A DNA stretch of 27,264 bases from Gnetum montanum (GCA_015680685.1 MNCI01013647.1:4132-31395); one strand, 5' to 3'. Counted from the first letter of the stretch, positions 9,411 through 19,395 are shown. The notes: a model not told the origin generated them from the letters alone. Program-made: numbers and translations.

Positions 9411-10348
9411 TGATGAGTTGCGTTCTATTAGTTGCATTAATGAAACCTCATCGATGCAACCTTGTTGTTTGGGCCTCATCAACGAGGCCTAGTTGATGCA
9501 TCATATCATGCATTAACATGGCCCCATTGACATCGTGCTTGTGTTCATCTATAAATATGCACCTGCAGCCGCATTTATGGCATAAGTAGAGATTGTAGTT
9601 GCAAAAGAGCTCTTACATTTTGGCAATTCAAAAGTTAAAATATTTCCTCTGAGTGCCCATAGTAGGAGTCACTGAGTGCATGGATCCTTATTAAAGAATT
9701 GTTGTAGTTGAGCATAATAGTGTGTGCAACAATAAAGATGAGATTTTTGATAAACCTTGCAACACTTTGGATAGATTAGCTATTTCATTTATGCATTTAA
9801 TGTTTTCACTTATTTGTTAAATGGTTTTAATTATTTCACAAATATTTTCTAGCAATTGAGTTAATGAAATAACTAAGCTAGATAGATTAAATATATAAGT
9901 ACGACTACTTGGCGCATAACATGTATTCACTTGGTAATCCTAGTAACGTTATTGCTTGGTACACCTAGTAGTGTTGCACTTGCTTACCTAGTGGTGAATA
10001 CATGGGTTCAGGATGTGTACGGAAAGTGGATTGGATGCTTATGTTAGGATTATTTAAATGCTAGTTAAGTAATTAATTTAGATTAGTTAATCAAATTTCT
10101 TTTATCTACATTTCAAGCACCAAACTATAAAACATAACATGATAAAAATTGGATGTCTCAAGTACACTTAATCATACCAATGAACGTCATAAGTGCAATT
10201 GGGAAGACAATGATTGACCTTAAGGCCAGGTTTAGTTCCTAAAGGACTAGTACACTGGAAATGATAAATTCCATAGAATTCGATTGGATCATGCGCAAAT
10301 GCTTTGTGATTCATATGGTTGGGCATAAGAGTACCTCACTGCTCATCA
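9411..10348 (+). repeat. LTR B (TGATGA...TCATCA family), 938 bp
   Basis: Starts TGATGAGTTGCG at 9411 and ends GCTCATCA at 10348. Shared landmarks with LTR A include TATAAATA (9550-9557), TAGTAGGAGTCAC followed by GGATCCTTATT, CAACAATAAAGATGAG with AAACCTTGCA after it, GGATGTGTACGG, and TATGGTTGGGC..GAGTACCT near the end. Divergence from LTR A is heavy, with many substitutions and indels, so the two are not a young pair of one insertion. Before the TATA box are dyads: GGCCTC/GAGGCC (9472-9489), CATCAAC/GTTGATG (9477-9498) and GTTGCAT/ATGCAAC (9431-9460). Confidence 0.78.
9550..9557 (+). promoter_or_regulatory. TATA box of LTR B
   Basis: TATAAATA lies 139 bases inside LTR B, aligned with the TATA box of LTR A. 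Confidence 0.65.
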
Positions 10349-11160
10349 ATCTTTATGGAAATAAGTAACATGACATCACAACTTGTCTATCCTTAGTATA
10401 TTATAATGAAGAAGTCCAGAAATTAGTTAGAGCCTTTCAACAAATTAGAAACCAAACTTCTTCTTCATTTCAATCAAGGTCGTTTTACCAACAATCGATA
10501 CCAATTCCTCAAAACAATTTTAGATCATTTAGAAATCTAGTTAATGAGTACTTGAATCACTTAACTTGAAGTTTAATGGCATTTAGTGAAGAAAATAGTA
10601 GCTTGTAGCTAAAACTAGAAGAAGAAGATTCTAGGACTTAACCCAAAGTGAACTTCCTTCCCAACTTGAACCCAAGCCCACAAATCAGAAAAAAAAAAGC
10701 AAACAATAATTAAATTTCATAACTATAAGAAGTGGAAAGACTATAAAACCAAAACCTAATAAGAAGGTTACTTTTAAGGACCAAGTTGAAGAGGTACAAT
10801 GAAAAGAGAGATCATATAAGGAAGACAAAATACATATAGTAGAAGAAGGGATAATTATATAATAAGTGATGAAGGAATTAAGAAATCAACCATCAACATC
10901 TCAACCATAATCTTTAACTAAGAAAATCACGATACCATCATTCCACTAAGGCACATATTGAAAAATTATTTCAGGTATTATACTTATGTATCTCACTTGA
11001 GTAGGTCGTAGAAGATACACTAATTTCTAGAAAATACTTAAGAGAATCATGCATGAAATAAAAGAAAGAGAAAATACTGAGACAAGTATATTTGGTAGAT
11101 AATCTCTCATAATTAATATAGAGTAATGAGATTCCAAAGTATCATGATCTAAAAGTCCCA
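10349..11160 (+). pseudogene. Gag-like remnant after LTR B
   Basis: AT-rich remnant between LTR B and a protease, with no open frame longer than a few dozen codons. Around 10640-10690 the translation TQSELPSQLEPKPTNQ matches the LPSQPxPNP-type motif I associate with the end of Athila-like gag. Nearby pieces such as FQSRSFYQQSIPIPQ look like the Gln/Ser-rich gag tail. No primer binding site is recognisable directly after 10348 (ATCTTTATGGAAATAAG), so it is uncertain whether LTR B is the true 5' LTR of this unit. Confidence 0.45.
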
Positions 11161-11490
11161 ACCATTCCTATAGCAATTAATGGCAAAAGAATCAAAATTT
11201 CCCTATTAGATTTAGTTGCTACTATCAATGTTATACCACATGAAATGACTAAGTTATTAGACTTACAAAACATTAGGGAAGTAGATATGTTAATTTATTT
11301 GGCTGATGGATCAACTATTCAACCTATAGGAATAGTAAAAGACTTAAGAGTGGAAGTAGAAAAAGGAAAATACTTAGTAGATTTTGTCTTATTGGAAGTT
11401 AAAATTTCACATTATTTTCCTATCATCTTAGGAAGACCTTGACTAGAGACAAAAAATGTTATTATTTATTGTAGGTTAGGGAAACTTTAA
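11161..11490 (+). pseudogene. Retropepsin remnant, unit after LTR B
   Basis: Protease domain of a second Athila-like polyprotein, about 100 residues. The active-site region reads LLDLVATINVIPHEM (Asp codon 11209-11211). The usual Gly of D-L-G-A-S is Val, which should inactivate it. Downstream are LADGSTIQPIGIVKDL and FPIILGRP, ending in TGA where the next residue should be (near 11440), then ETKNVIIYCRLGKL. The motif order and spacing match the family and the protease at 544-1035. Confidence 0.8.
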
Positions 11491-12029
11491 TTAACTTTTT
11501 TTAATCTCACTTTTACACTTATATATTTGATAAGGTAAGAGAGAATAGGCTAAACCAAGATGTTAAGAATGCTAGAATGCTTTATTCAATACCAAATTTA
11601 GCTATGGAAAAAGATAGAAAAACTTTAGCCCTTAATAATTTTGATGAAGAACCTTTAGAGTCTTCCACAAAGGAACAACAAAATCTCTTGGACTAGATCC
11701 TAAATAGAGGATTAGAAATTTTTGAAGATAATATAGATAAACCAACTACCAACTCTTTGCAACTTAAAGAATTACCAAACATACTTAAATACATTTTTCT
11801 CAATGAAAATAAAACATTAATAATCAACTCTTAATAAACAATTGATTAAGAGAATAAACTAATGGAAATATTAAAAAGAAAATATAGGACATTTGCATGA
11901 AGTAATGAAGATCTCCATCATGGAAACTCACCTCTCACATATCAACATCACATATACCTAGAAGAAAATATTGAATTAGTTAGAATTCCTCCTAGGAGAA
12001 TCAATCCAACTCTCAAACAAATTGTCAAG
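11491..12029 (+). other. Protease-RT linker, degenerate
   Basis: AT-rich sequence between the protease and RT remnants with no conserved domain. It most likely represents the variable linker of the same polyprotein, with stops in all frames. SSTKEQQ- and LQLKELPN-like fragments are visible near 11680-11770. Confidence 0.4.
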
Positions 12030-12696
12030 ATGAAATTTCTAAAATTTGGAAGGATGGTATTATATATCAAATACCTCATAGTGAATGAGTTTGTCCTATC
12101 ATAGTGGTACCTAAAAAGGAAGGCAAATGGATGGTTCATGTGGACTATAGGGAATTTAATCAAAGTACTAAAAAGAATCATTTTCCTATACCTTACATAG
12201 ACCATATATTAGAAAGATTAGAAGGGCACAAATACGATTGCTTTTTGGATGGGTTTAGTGGCTACAATCAAGTGGTCATTACCCCAGAAGACCAATGTAG
12301 GACAAATTTTACTTGCTCATAATATACCTTTGCTTATAGAAGAATGTATTTTGGTATTTTTAATGCATCCACCATCTTACAAAAGGCTATGATATCTACT
12401 TTTTCTAACATGTTAGAGGAATATGTTGAAGTATTTATGGATGAATTTTCTTTGTAAGGAGATTCTTATGAACAAACATCAGACTGATTAGAGTATCTTT
12501 TGGACTAATTCATAGAAAAAATCTTAAAATTAAATTGGAAAAGAGCCATTTAATGGTAACAAATTATGTAGTTTTAAGGCATATAATTTCTAAAGAAGGA
12601 ATTAAAATGAATGTGGAAAAAGGTAAGGTAATTTTTACACTTCTAGCTCCAAGTAATTTAAGAATACTTAGAGCCTTCTTAGGTCACATTGGGTAT
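12030..12696 (+). pseudogene. Truncated reverse transcriptase, cut by LTR F
   Basis: RT fragment with motifs in order: VPKKEGKWMVHVDYREFN (12104 on), FPIPYIDHILE, first catalytic Asp in FLDGFSGYNQV (about 12242), FAYRRMYFGIFNAS (after a stop near 12320), FMDE where FMDD/YVDD is expected (12434-12445, second catalytic Asp changed to Glu), LNWKKSHLM, and finally FLGHIGY. There is a frameshift between about 12445 and 12535. The coding match stops at FLGHIGY, immediately before TGTAAC at 12697, where LTR F begins; the expected Y-R-R-F continuation and the RNase H and integrase are absent. The broken frame and altered catalytic residue rule out activity. Confidence 0.85.
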
Positions 12697-13297
12697 TGTA
12701 ACAACAAAAAATTTTGGTGTTGGAAAACCAAAAGATCCCATGTAGAATAGTTTAACTTGTAGATCCATGGGTCTTGGAAGAGATCTGGAGTGCCCTAAAC
12801 AATTTTGTTGATCACTTAGGAACCTTAAGAAATCTGTTACCAAGTGTTGTAAAATAAATGCAAAGAAAAACATGTAAATGCGAAGTGTAGCACAAAAATA
12901 GGAATGAAGGGTAAGAAAATATGGTGAAACAAAAAAATGCTACAAATTATATATTAAATATTATAAAGTGTTGGCAACAATGGGTTAAAAAGATATAGAT
13001 TAGAAGGCTTTAAAACCTAAAAATGCAAAAATATTCTTTGAATCTAGTGTAGATGATAGGGTGTGTTATATACTTAATTTGCACTAATCTTTTGCCTAAT
13101 ATACACTAAGTAATGGCTACAAATGACTCCAAAAGATCCTATTCTATTACTACAAAAGGTTTGTTGTTGCTATGTTATCCCTCAGCTGCAAGTGTGCTAC
13201 AAATTTTTGCCAAAAGATCATCAACAAAGATCCTAGAAATGATGCTTGATCTAGTATAAATAGGATTTTGATCTACTATGTTAGTATCCATTATAGT
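12697..13297 (-). repeat. LTR F, reverse-oriented relative of LTR E (right end unresolved)
   Basis: No genes are visible here. The left end TGTAACAACAAAAAAT lines up with the end of LTR E at 18654 (TGTAGCGACCAAAAAT). Further in, AGTGCCCTAAACAATTTTG (about 12790) aligns with GGTGCCCTGAACGGTCTAG (about 18758), then TTAGGAACCTTA with CAGGGACTTA, then similar A-rich blocks (AAATAAATGCAAA..ATGTAAATGCG). Most differences are C/T or G/A, as expected from decay of methylated cytosine. The insertion interrupts the RT ending at 12696. The right end is not resolved: either LTR C inserted into it, or it was truncated at 13297. It is a solo LTR or fragment. Confidence 0.65.
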
Positions 13298-14144
13298 TGA
13301 TGAAGTGTCATTAAGTCAATGTGTCGACTAGGTCGCGTATACGGGGCCGTGTATACGTGGCCGCATCGACATGGGCCCATTGACATAGCCTTCCATGTGT
13401 CGACATGGCCTCGTTTATGCAGAGCTTATCCTAGCCTATATATAAGAGGGCCTTCCGCCTCATTTAGGTATCTTTTAGTTAGTTGTAGCGAAGCTCTTGC
13501 AGTTTGTTCCTACAAGAGTTAGAATAATTTCCAAGTGCCCGTAGCAAGTGTAAGAAAAGTGATTGACTCTTTATTCAAGCGTCGATGTATCTGAGTCCAT
13601 TGATGTGATGATAATAAAGATGAACTATTCAAAAATTTCTTACAGCATTTGGACTTAGCTATTTTATGCATTTAGTAGTTTAATATGTTTATGCTTTGTT
13701 AATTACTTTGATAATTACTTACATTTCTGTTATTATGATTTCAATTGCTATTGCTCACTCGTAGTTCGTAAAGGCCATAAGTATGACCATCTCGAACGTA
13801 AATCAAACACTTGGTAAACCCAGTGACGCTTAACGTCTGGTAACCCAGAAGTGTTAGGAGATGCTCAGAAAGTGCTCAGAAGATAAGACCAGATACTTAT
13901 GTTAGGAATAGTTAAGATTTAGATAAGTAAAAAATTATAAAAATTATCATCCTTAGTCTCACTTAACCATCATAAATAGAACCTCACAAGTGAGATTAGG
14001 AGGACAACGACCGTTCTAACCCAAGGTTTCACTGGTTAGAGTCTGGTGTATGTTAAGTGCTTATAGTCTATAAATTTCGACTGAGTTGCATGTGAACACC
14101 CGTGATTTATATGGTTGGACCTAGGGGTACCTAGCCGCTCATCA
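13298..14144 (+). repeat. LTR C (TGATGA...TCATCA family), 847 bp
   Basis: Begins TGATGAAGTGTC at 13298 and ends CCGCTCATCA at 14144. It shares family landmarks with A and B: TATATATAAGAGGG (13437), CCAAGTGCCCGTAGCAAGTG, GACTCTTTATTCAAGC, AATAAAGATGAAC, and TATGGTTGGACC..GGGGTACCTAGCCG near the end. It is followed at once by a recognisable primer binding site, so it is a 5' LTR. The left flank (up to 13297) does not resemble the flanks of A or B, so it has its own insertion point. The U3 carries CG-rich repeated words (CGTATACGG, GTGTATACG, TGTCGAC). Confidence 0.82.
13437..13446 (+). promoter_or_regulatory. TATA box of LTR C
   Basis: TATATATAAG lies 140 bases inside LTR C, aligned with the TATA boxes of LTRs A and B. 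Confidence 0.65.
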
Positions 14145-14145
14145 T

Positions 14146-14163
14146 TGGCGACATTGCCGAGGA
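14146..14163 (+). promoter_or_regulatory. Primer binding site, tRNA-Asp type
   Basis: TGGCGACATTGCCGAGGA begins one base after the LTR end. It differs at 3 of 18 positions from the Athila-type tRNA-Asp site TGGCGCCGTTGCCGGGGA. This is where a host tRNA would prime minus-strand DNA synthesis. It fixes the 3' boundary of LTR C and supports an Athila-branch assignment for the A/B/C family. Two of the three differences are transitions (G to A). Confidence 0.8.
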
Positions 14164-15250
14164 CTATTAGTCTTACATGCGTCATCTAACCTTAGTGAAA
14201 TTATCATTCAAGTCATTGGAATGGACCCAGGATAGAAACATTTATGCACGCTAGGTGGATTAAAAGTAAATTAAGGTACATTGATTACGTGGACCATCTA
14301 ACGTTCAGCATGTCTTCTCACAGGAGAGAGGTATTTGAACCACCAATGCCAAAAGAATGTCAGGTGGTATACAAGCACCTCGATGAATATGTCTCTGACT
14401 TCACATTTATCCTACATCAGCATGAGCATCTATGATGGCGAGACATGGAGGGTAGCATCGTGCTACTGCCCAACCAGTTGGCTCCTGCAATGCTATATCA
14501 CAATCTGGGCAGACTGGGCATCCAGGACTGTGGAGTGGAGTATGTCATGGAGGACCATGACTACTGGGACTATCATCCCACTGAGGCTCAATGAGTAAGA
14601 GACTAGCAGCAGGTAGACAAATATGAATAGTAGAAGGGGAAACAATTTAGTAGCTGCTTATTTTTGCAAGGTCTGCAGGGTGATGGGGATCTCATCTTTC
14701 ATGATACCCATTTGATCAAACTTCCCTTGGGGCAGCAGATCCTCTAGTCCATCATTCAGAACAAGCCTCTAAGTGACCAAGATCCTCAAGGGGATGGAGG
14801 ATCACGTAACAAGGATGGGTAGGATGATCGGGGCCATCATCAAGGTAGAAGGGGAGATCGACACTGGGGTGGTGGTGATACCTATCCTTCTTCTCCATCC
14901 TATCACTTGCCTACACCTTCTTCTAGCTCAGGCTCTAAACGTAATCGAGGTAGGAAGGGGTGAAAGGATGGTGGTAAAAAGGTTTGGAAGGGACAATGTG
15001 AGGAAACGTGTGACCAATCGTGCGAGCCTCACCATCATGAAAGGAGGGTCTACTATAATCATCATAGACATCATGGTCCTTAGTAGGACTATGATTTGGA
15101 TTAGACATTGTTGGCTACTCGGAGCATGCTCCAGATTGCTAAGGCAATTCAAATTCCTAGTAGGTGAAACACCGTGAATTTCGAAACCTTGATGATTCAA
15201 CAATGTCTCAAAGTTTAGGCAAAGGATTTCTACAAGTGGCACATCTCAGC
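14164..15250 (+). pseudogene. Decayed gag-like frame after LTR C
   Basis: One reading frame (that of 14244-14435) runs through about 1 kb with scattered stops. Translated pieces include HARWIKSKLRYIDYVDHLTF, LNQL-type segments around 14460, EYVMEDHDYWDYHPTEAQ, a Gly/Ser/basic linker (PTPSSSSGSKRNRGRKG, about 14905) and a His/Arg-rich piece (HHERRVYYNHHRHH, about 15030-15075). The position directly after the primer site suggests gag or an early polyprotein, and the basic stretch could be a nucleic-acid-binding tail. I do not recognise a Retrotrans_gag domain or a zinc knuckle. The right boundary, where Element D begins, is uncertain. Confidence 0.45.
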
Positions 15251-15604
15251 AAGTTCCCTTTTTTCGGCTAAGGGTCTGCTATGCTACGCTATGCAGCACA
15301 ATGTAATAGACTCCAGAAAATAGAACAGAACAAGGGATGCATAGTGGCAACACTTCAGCTTTGCAAATTAGCCATGTTCAAAAATCTTAACTTTTGTCAT
15401 ACTATGCCACGTTACACTATGCAGCTTAACGTAGTGTAATGCAAGCAGCGTAGTTGACTTATCTGTAGCAACAAAGGTAATGGAATTCAGGTGGTGGCAG
15501 TGATTACACCACGATATGCTTTCCAACATATCATAGTGTAGTTGCGGGACAGTTTATTTAGTGCAAGAGACAAGGTCAAGTAAGTTATCTTCTCAAAGGG
15601 TGGT

Positions 15605-15641
15605 TATGCTATACTATGCTTTAGAGTGTAGCATAGCATAG
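15605..15641. repeat. Imperfect palindrome of GCTATG/CATAGC words in LTR D
   Basis: TATGCTATACTATGCT and AGCATAGCATAG are arms separated by about 9 bases. Other copies of the same word family lie at 15270-15290 and 15403-15445, all upstream of the TATA box. Confidence 0.75.
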
Positions 15642-15737
15642 TGCCATAAGGTTCAACTACAGCACATCAAGTCAATGGTATTTTGTGAGCTAAAGACATG
15701 CATCATCTACACCATGTTCTTTTCCTAACCCTAATCT

Positions 15738-15745
15738 TATAAATA
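15738..15745 (+). promoter_or_regulatory. TATA box of LTR D
   Basis: TATAAATA followed by CCCC lies about 670 bases before the LTR end. The matching TATA box of LTR E (19388-19395, minus strand) lies about 735 bases before its LTR end. Confidence 0.65.
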
Positions 15746-16413
15746 CCCCAGCAGAAAACACTCAAGAGGTTGGCAACTGTTGGCAATTTTAGCAATTTTT
15801 GGCAAGAAAACAAGAAATAATTGACAATCAAAAGAACATCGACAGTGATAAAGAGAAGCTTTTGGTGAAAGAATTCAAGTTAGCAGACACTTTGCTTCAA
15901 GTCAGACTCCCTTGCACCCAGATTGGCTAGAACAAGGTAGATTCGCCTTTGCTTGTTTCATCTTTGAATAGCTTCTTGTTCTTGGCATGTACTTCATCTA
16001 AACCGAAGTCTGCTTGCAACCATTGTATTCAACATATTTGTCTATAAGTTAAACCCCATATCTTGTGATCGCACATTCTCCAAATTCAATTTATTGCATC
16101 TTATTTACACTAATTTTACAATCATTTTGCATCATTTACATCATTATCACTGCCTCCAAGATCTGATCTTGAAGTAGATCTTGTTTCTCGTCAACAGATA
16201 TCATACCCTCACATCGAAATCATTATCTCGTGATCCGATCGTTAAAAAAATTTACTATTAAGTAAGTCCCTATTTGATCGACAAGACCGTTCAGGGCATC
16301 TCAGATTCGTTTTTCTCTAGCACAGCCCTTGCATGGATCCGGGGTTGTAACTGTGTACACGGAAATTCGTTCAGTGTTTCCAGCAACTGACATTTTTCAT
16401 CGTTAAAATTTTC

Positions 16414-16432
16414 TGGCGCTAGAAGGAGGGCC
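16414..16432 (+). promoter_or_regulatory. Primer binding site of Element D
   Basis: TGGCGCTAGAAGGAGGGCC follows LTR D by six bases. TGG pairs with the CCA end of a tRNA, and TTTTCTGGCGCTAGAAGGAGG is the type of primer context I associate with Tat-branch elements. I cannot name the tRNA with confidence from the sequence alone. Confidence 0.65.
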
Positions 16433-16660
16433 GAACCTTTGATCTGCATTTCACGATTAGTCTTGTACGCTATCTATACCTATTGTCGACTGATGTAAAT
16501 GTAATACCTTCATGGTTGTTTATGTGATCGTGTGATATAGATCGGTCGCTCCGACGATTCCTCTGGAATCCTGTAGGATAGAAAGCCCACTTTTGCCTTA
16601 GCTTGCATTTGCCCTTTTGATCTTTATCCTTGTTATCATTACCCTTTAGATGTGTAGAGA
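16433..16660 (+). other. Untranslated leader of Element D
   Basis: Non-coding leader between the primer site and the gag start codon. No conserved feature is recognised in it. It ends GTGTAGAGAATGGCT, a good plant start context for the ATG at 16661. Confidence 0.5.
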
Positions 16661-18653
16661 ATGGCTACATCAACCACCGCTGTTGGCACCGCTAACGTCG
16701 AAAACCCCTGGATGCTACAAGTTATGCCTCCTGTTGTCGAGCCACCAACTAGTCTAGTGCGGCTACGTCGATCCCTCAAGATTCAAAATAAAGAGCCTGA
16801 GGAACATGCTCAGCATAGGAAACATTACAATTTCCTCTGCACTAAACTTGCAGCAAATTTTCCTATGTATTCACAAGAACTCGAAGAGAAACGTGAATAC
16901 GAGTTCATATACTGCAATGGGAAGGAATTTGTTCCTTCACCTAACACCACTATACCCTTGATGGACCAGCAACAGTGAATCTTGGATCAACTGTTGATGG
17001 CCAAGGCATCAATAGAACAACAAGAGGAGTTGTTCTGTGATGAAGCATTACACAATGGATAGGAGGATCTAGATTCCCATTCCGAGGGAGGCAGTCACGC
17101 TAACTTTGTTGTGGCTCCTCCCTGCACAGCATCCTATGTAAATCTTTTGTTCATGATCACTACGCCCTTGTAATTGTCTAATGCTAACCGCAACTGACAC
17201 TCATCCCAAAAAAATTTCTTCTCTCTAGCTACCCTCCTGGGTGGTATTCCTTGGCAGACCATTCCTCCATAGTCATAGTTAGCTAATCCATCTCATCGCG
17301 TACCTACGCCTACGTTACCGTATGTCCACATAGTACCCACATCGTAATTGTACACAATGTCTACATCCTTCCCAGCTCTTGCTACGACACCATCATTAGT
17401 GGTAGGACTTGCCACTACTACGTGGTGGGCTCCAAATACATCATCCCTCATTGCACAACCTACGCGGATGTCCCATATTCACCATCATCAACACCAAGTC
17501 CCACAGACGCTAAACCCCACCACAAGGTCATTGTCTGTGCCTCCGGCCATGCAAATAGCATACCCCATGGCACAATCGATGGTTGTTGCCCCACCTGCAC
17601 CACCTTCTGGGTGGTGGATGACATAGGTGATACCGCTTGTAGGGATGGTTCCGACTGCATCATTCATAGGTAATGTTTCTGGCCCTATCCCACCACCCAA
17701 CGTGGCTCCTATTGCCATTCCACAACCAACCTCTTTGTTTGCGAGTCTGGATCAAGCCTTCCAACTTATTCAAACCCTTACTAAGGAGGTTAAATGCCTC
17801 AAGGTTGCTGGTTTAGACACAATATAGGTCATGGGATTTTACCATGATGATCCTATCAATCTGGCAGTACTTGTTTTGTCGTTACCTCCTAGGATTCCAT
17901 TCCCCCATTTTACAAAATACAATGGGAAAGGCTATCCCAACGCCCATTTAGTTACCTTCAGGTCAGAGTCGTTGTTACTGCAACAATGGCCACATACCAT
18001 CATCCGTATCTTTACTATGTCCCTAATGGATAAAGCTTTAGATTGGTATTGTGCACTTCTACACTCTTCCATCTCAACCTTGGAAGACCTGCTAACTCAG
18101 TTTGTTACTTGTTTCAAATACAACCTGAAACCAGAGATTACACTGGATTAGCTTATGGGAGTCAAGCAAGATCTGCTTGAGCTAGTCCAAAAGTTTATAC
18201 AATAGTGGAGTGCAACCTTGAATGAAATCCATGAACCCATCACAGAGGCCCATTTGTTGGCAATCTTCAAGGGGGCAATCAATGACTTCATTAAGTTGAA
18301 ACTGTATTACCTCGCTTCCCACTCCCTCAGCCAACCCTTCGCTTAGACTAAGAGCATTCAAGATGTGGCAAAGGCTAGCAAAGACCTAGTGTATGTGGTC
18401 TACAAAAATGGCCACAACAAGAGCAAAGAAAAGGGAAAAGCTACAATAAAGACAATAGTAGCTGTAGCTAAAGGGGCCAAGAAGAAAAATAACAACAAGA
18501 ATGTATCTACGGTTCCTACTGAGCCCACAACTAGCTCAAACAGTAGCCAACAAGAAACATCACATGCCCTTGAGGCATCCCCACAGCCGAAGCCTAATTT
18601 TGAGCGTAAAGATGACTCAAAATACACGGCTCTACCTGTAAAGCCTTCAGAAC
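16661..18653 (+). pseudogene. Tat-type gag of Element D, interrupted by Element E
   Basis: Gag polyprotein that would form the particle. A single frame runs from ATG 16661 to 18653 with only in-frame stops (for example 16976-16978, about 17060, several in 17170-17340, near 17825, 18148-18150 and 18203) and no frameshift. Order: N-terminal region ending FVPSPNTTIPLMDQQQ; Pro/Thr-rich linker; a short helical stretch (LFASLDQAFQLIQTLTKEV, about 17735); the capsid-like Retrotrans_gag domain (FPHFTKYNGKGYPNAHL..FRSE, MSLMDKALDWYCAL, then DLLTQFVTCFKYNLKPE, about 17900-18140); and a Lys-rich tail. The apparent last codons gaa ctg tag are made by the first bases of LTR E, so the frame was cut by insertion. 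No zinc knuckle remains. Confidence 0.85.
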
Positions 18654-19387
18654 TGTAGCGACCAAAAATGTCGACGGCTGGAAGAACGCCAAGTCGGCGG
18701 ACACAACAGTTCCAACCCTATGCCCGTGGGAGGGCGGTGTTGGATGTGTGCGAACACGGGGTGCCCTGAACGGTCTAGTCGATTAGACAGGGACTTACAT
18801 CGGCGTCAATATAGCCTTTTACAATATAAACTGTACGAGTTGTGGGATGGCGCTTATGGGTAATTACAGCAAGAAAGGAAAGGGACTAAAAAAAATGCAA
18901 CAACAATGCGAAATAATGAATAAATGTAAGTGCGACAATGATATGAGACGATGCTTGAAGGTAAGAAAAATAGAAATAATACAAGGAAGCCAAACAGTAA
19001 ATAAGAAGTAACATAAGATATAGTTAGGAACATGCATCACTTTAGAGCTACAAATCTGTCCAGTCAGGGGGTGGCACAATCGGCTGCACAACATGACGGA
19101 GTGCAGAAAGTTCTGAGAGTGACCAAAGCGTGCCAAGAAACAAGAAATAGTTGTGCACTTGGGCACAAACTTCATGTATACAATGCCGGCGGGATCCTAC
19201 CAAGGTGGTAAAATGAGACCCTAGGCTTTATGCTAGCCGAGAGAGGTTCCTTTTACAGATTGCTGGCCTCTCATTTTCTTTTTGTTATTGCGAGATTGCA
19301 GGTATTTCTCTTTTCTTTGTTTCAGTCAAGGAGACTTCCCTTCTCTTTTTTTTTTCATGGACCCCTTTTTTATGTTGTTTGATAGGC

Positions 19388-19395
19388 TATTTATA
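19388..19395 (-). promoter_or_regulatory. TATA box of LTR E
   Basis: TATAAATA on the minus strand, followed by GCC. The position relative to the LTR end parallels LTR D. Confidence 0.6.

Larger units (their letters stand above)
15260..16407 (+). repeat. LTR D (Tat-like family), left end unresolved
   Basis: 5' LTR of Element D. Its right part matches the reverse complement of LTR E: TAAGTCCCT..TCGAC/TAGACCGTTCAGGGCA (16264-16298 against 18789-18758), and near the end GACATTTTT then ATCGTTAAA against GGTCGCTACA. That alignment puts the LTR end at about 16407, six bases before a primer binding site. U3 holds several imperfect inverted CTATGC/GCATAG arrays. A TATA box lies at 15738. The left end lies somewhere between 15165 (TGAAACACC, a 9-mer also found at 20348-20340 on the minus strand) and about 15270. 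Confidence 0.65.

Noticed and set aside
6109-10348. LTR A and LTR B as the two LTRs of one complete 4.2-kb element
   Set aside because: The flanking bases show no target duplication, the LTRs are too diverged for a simple pair, and LTR A is preceded by the same conserved 3' internal sequence as LTR B.
15165-15250. Readable peptide NFETLMIQQCLKV..AKDFYKWHIS as proof that Element D starts after 15235
   Set aside because: It looks protein-like but I cannot match it to a family, so it does not settle the left boundary of LTR D.
17348-17718. Alternative frames opposite and beside the Pro-rich gag linker
   Set aside because: The long frames come from low-complexity CCA/CAC-rich sequence. Only the frame continuous with 16661-18653 fits gag.
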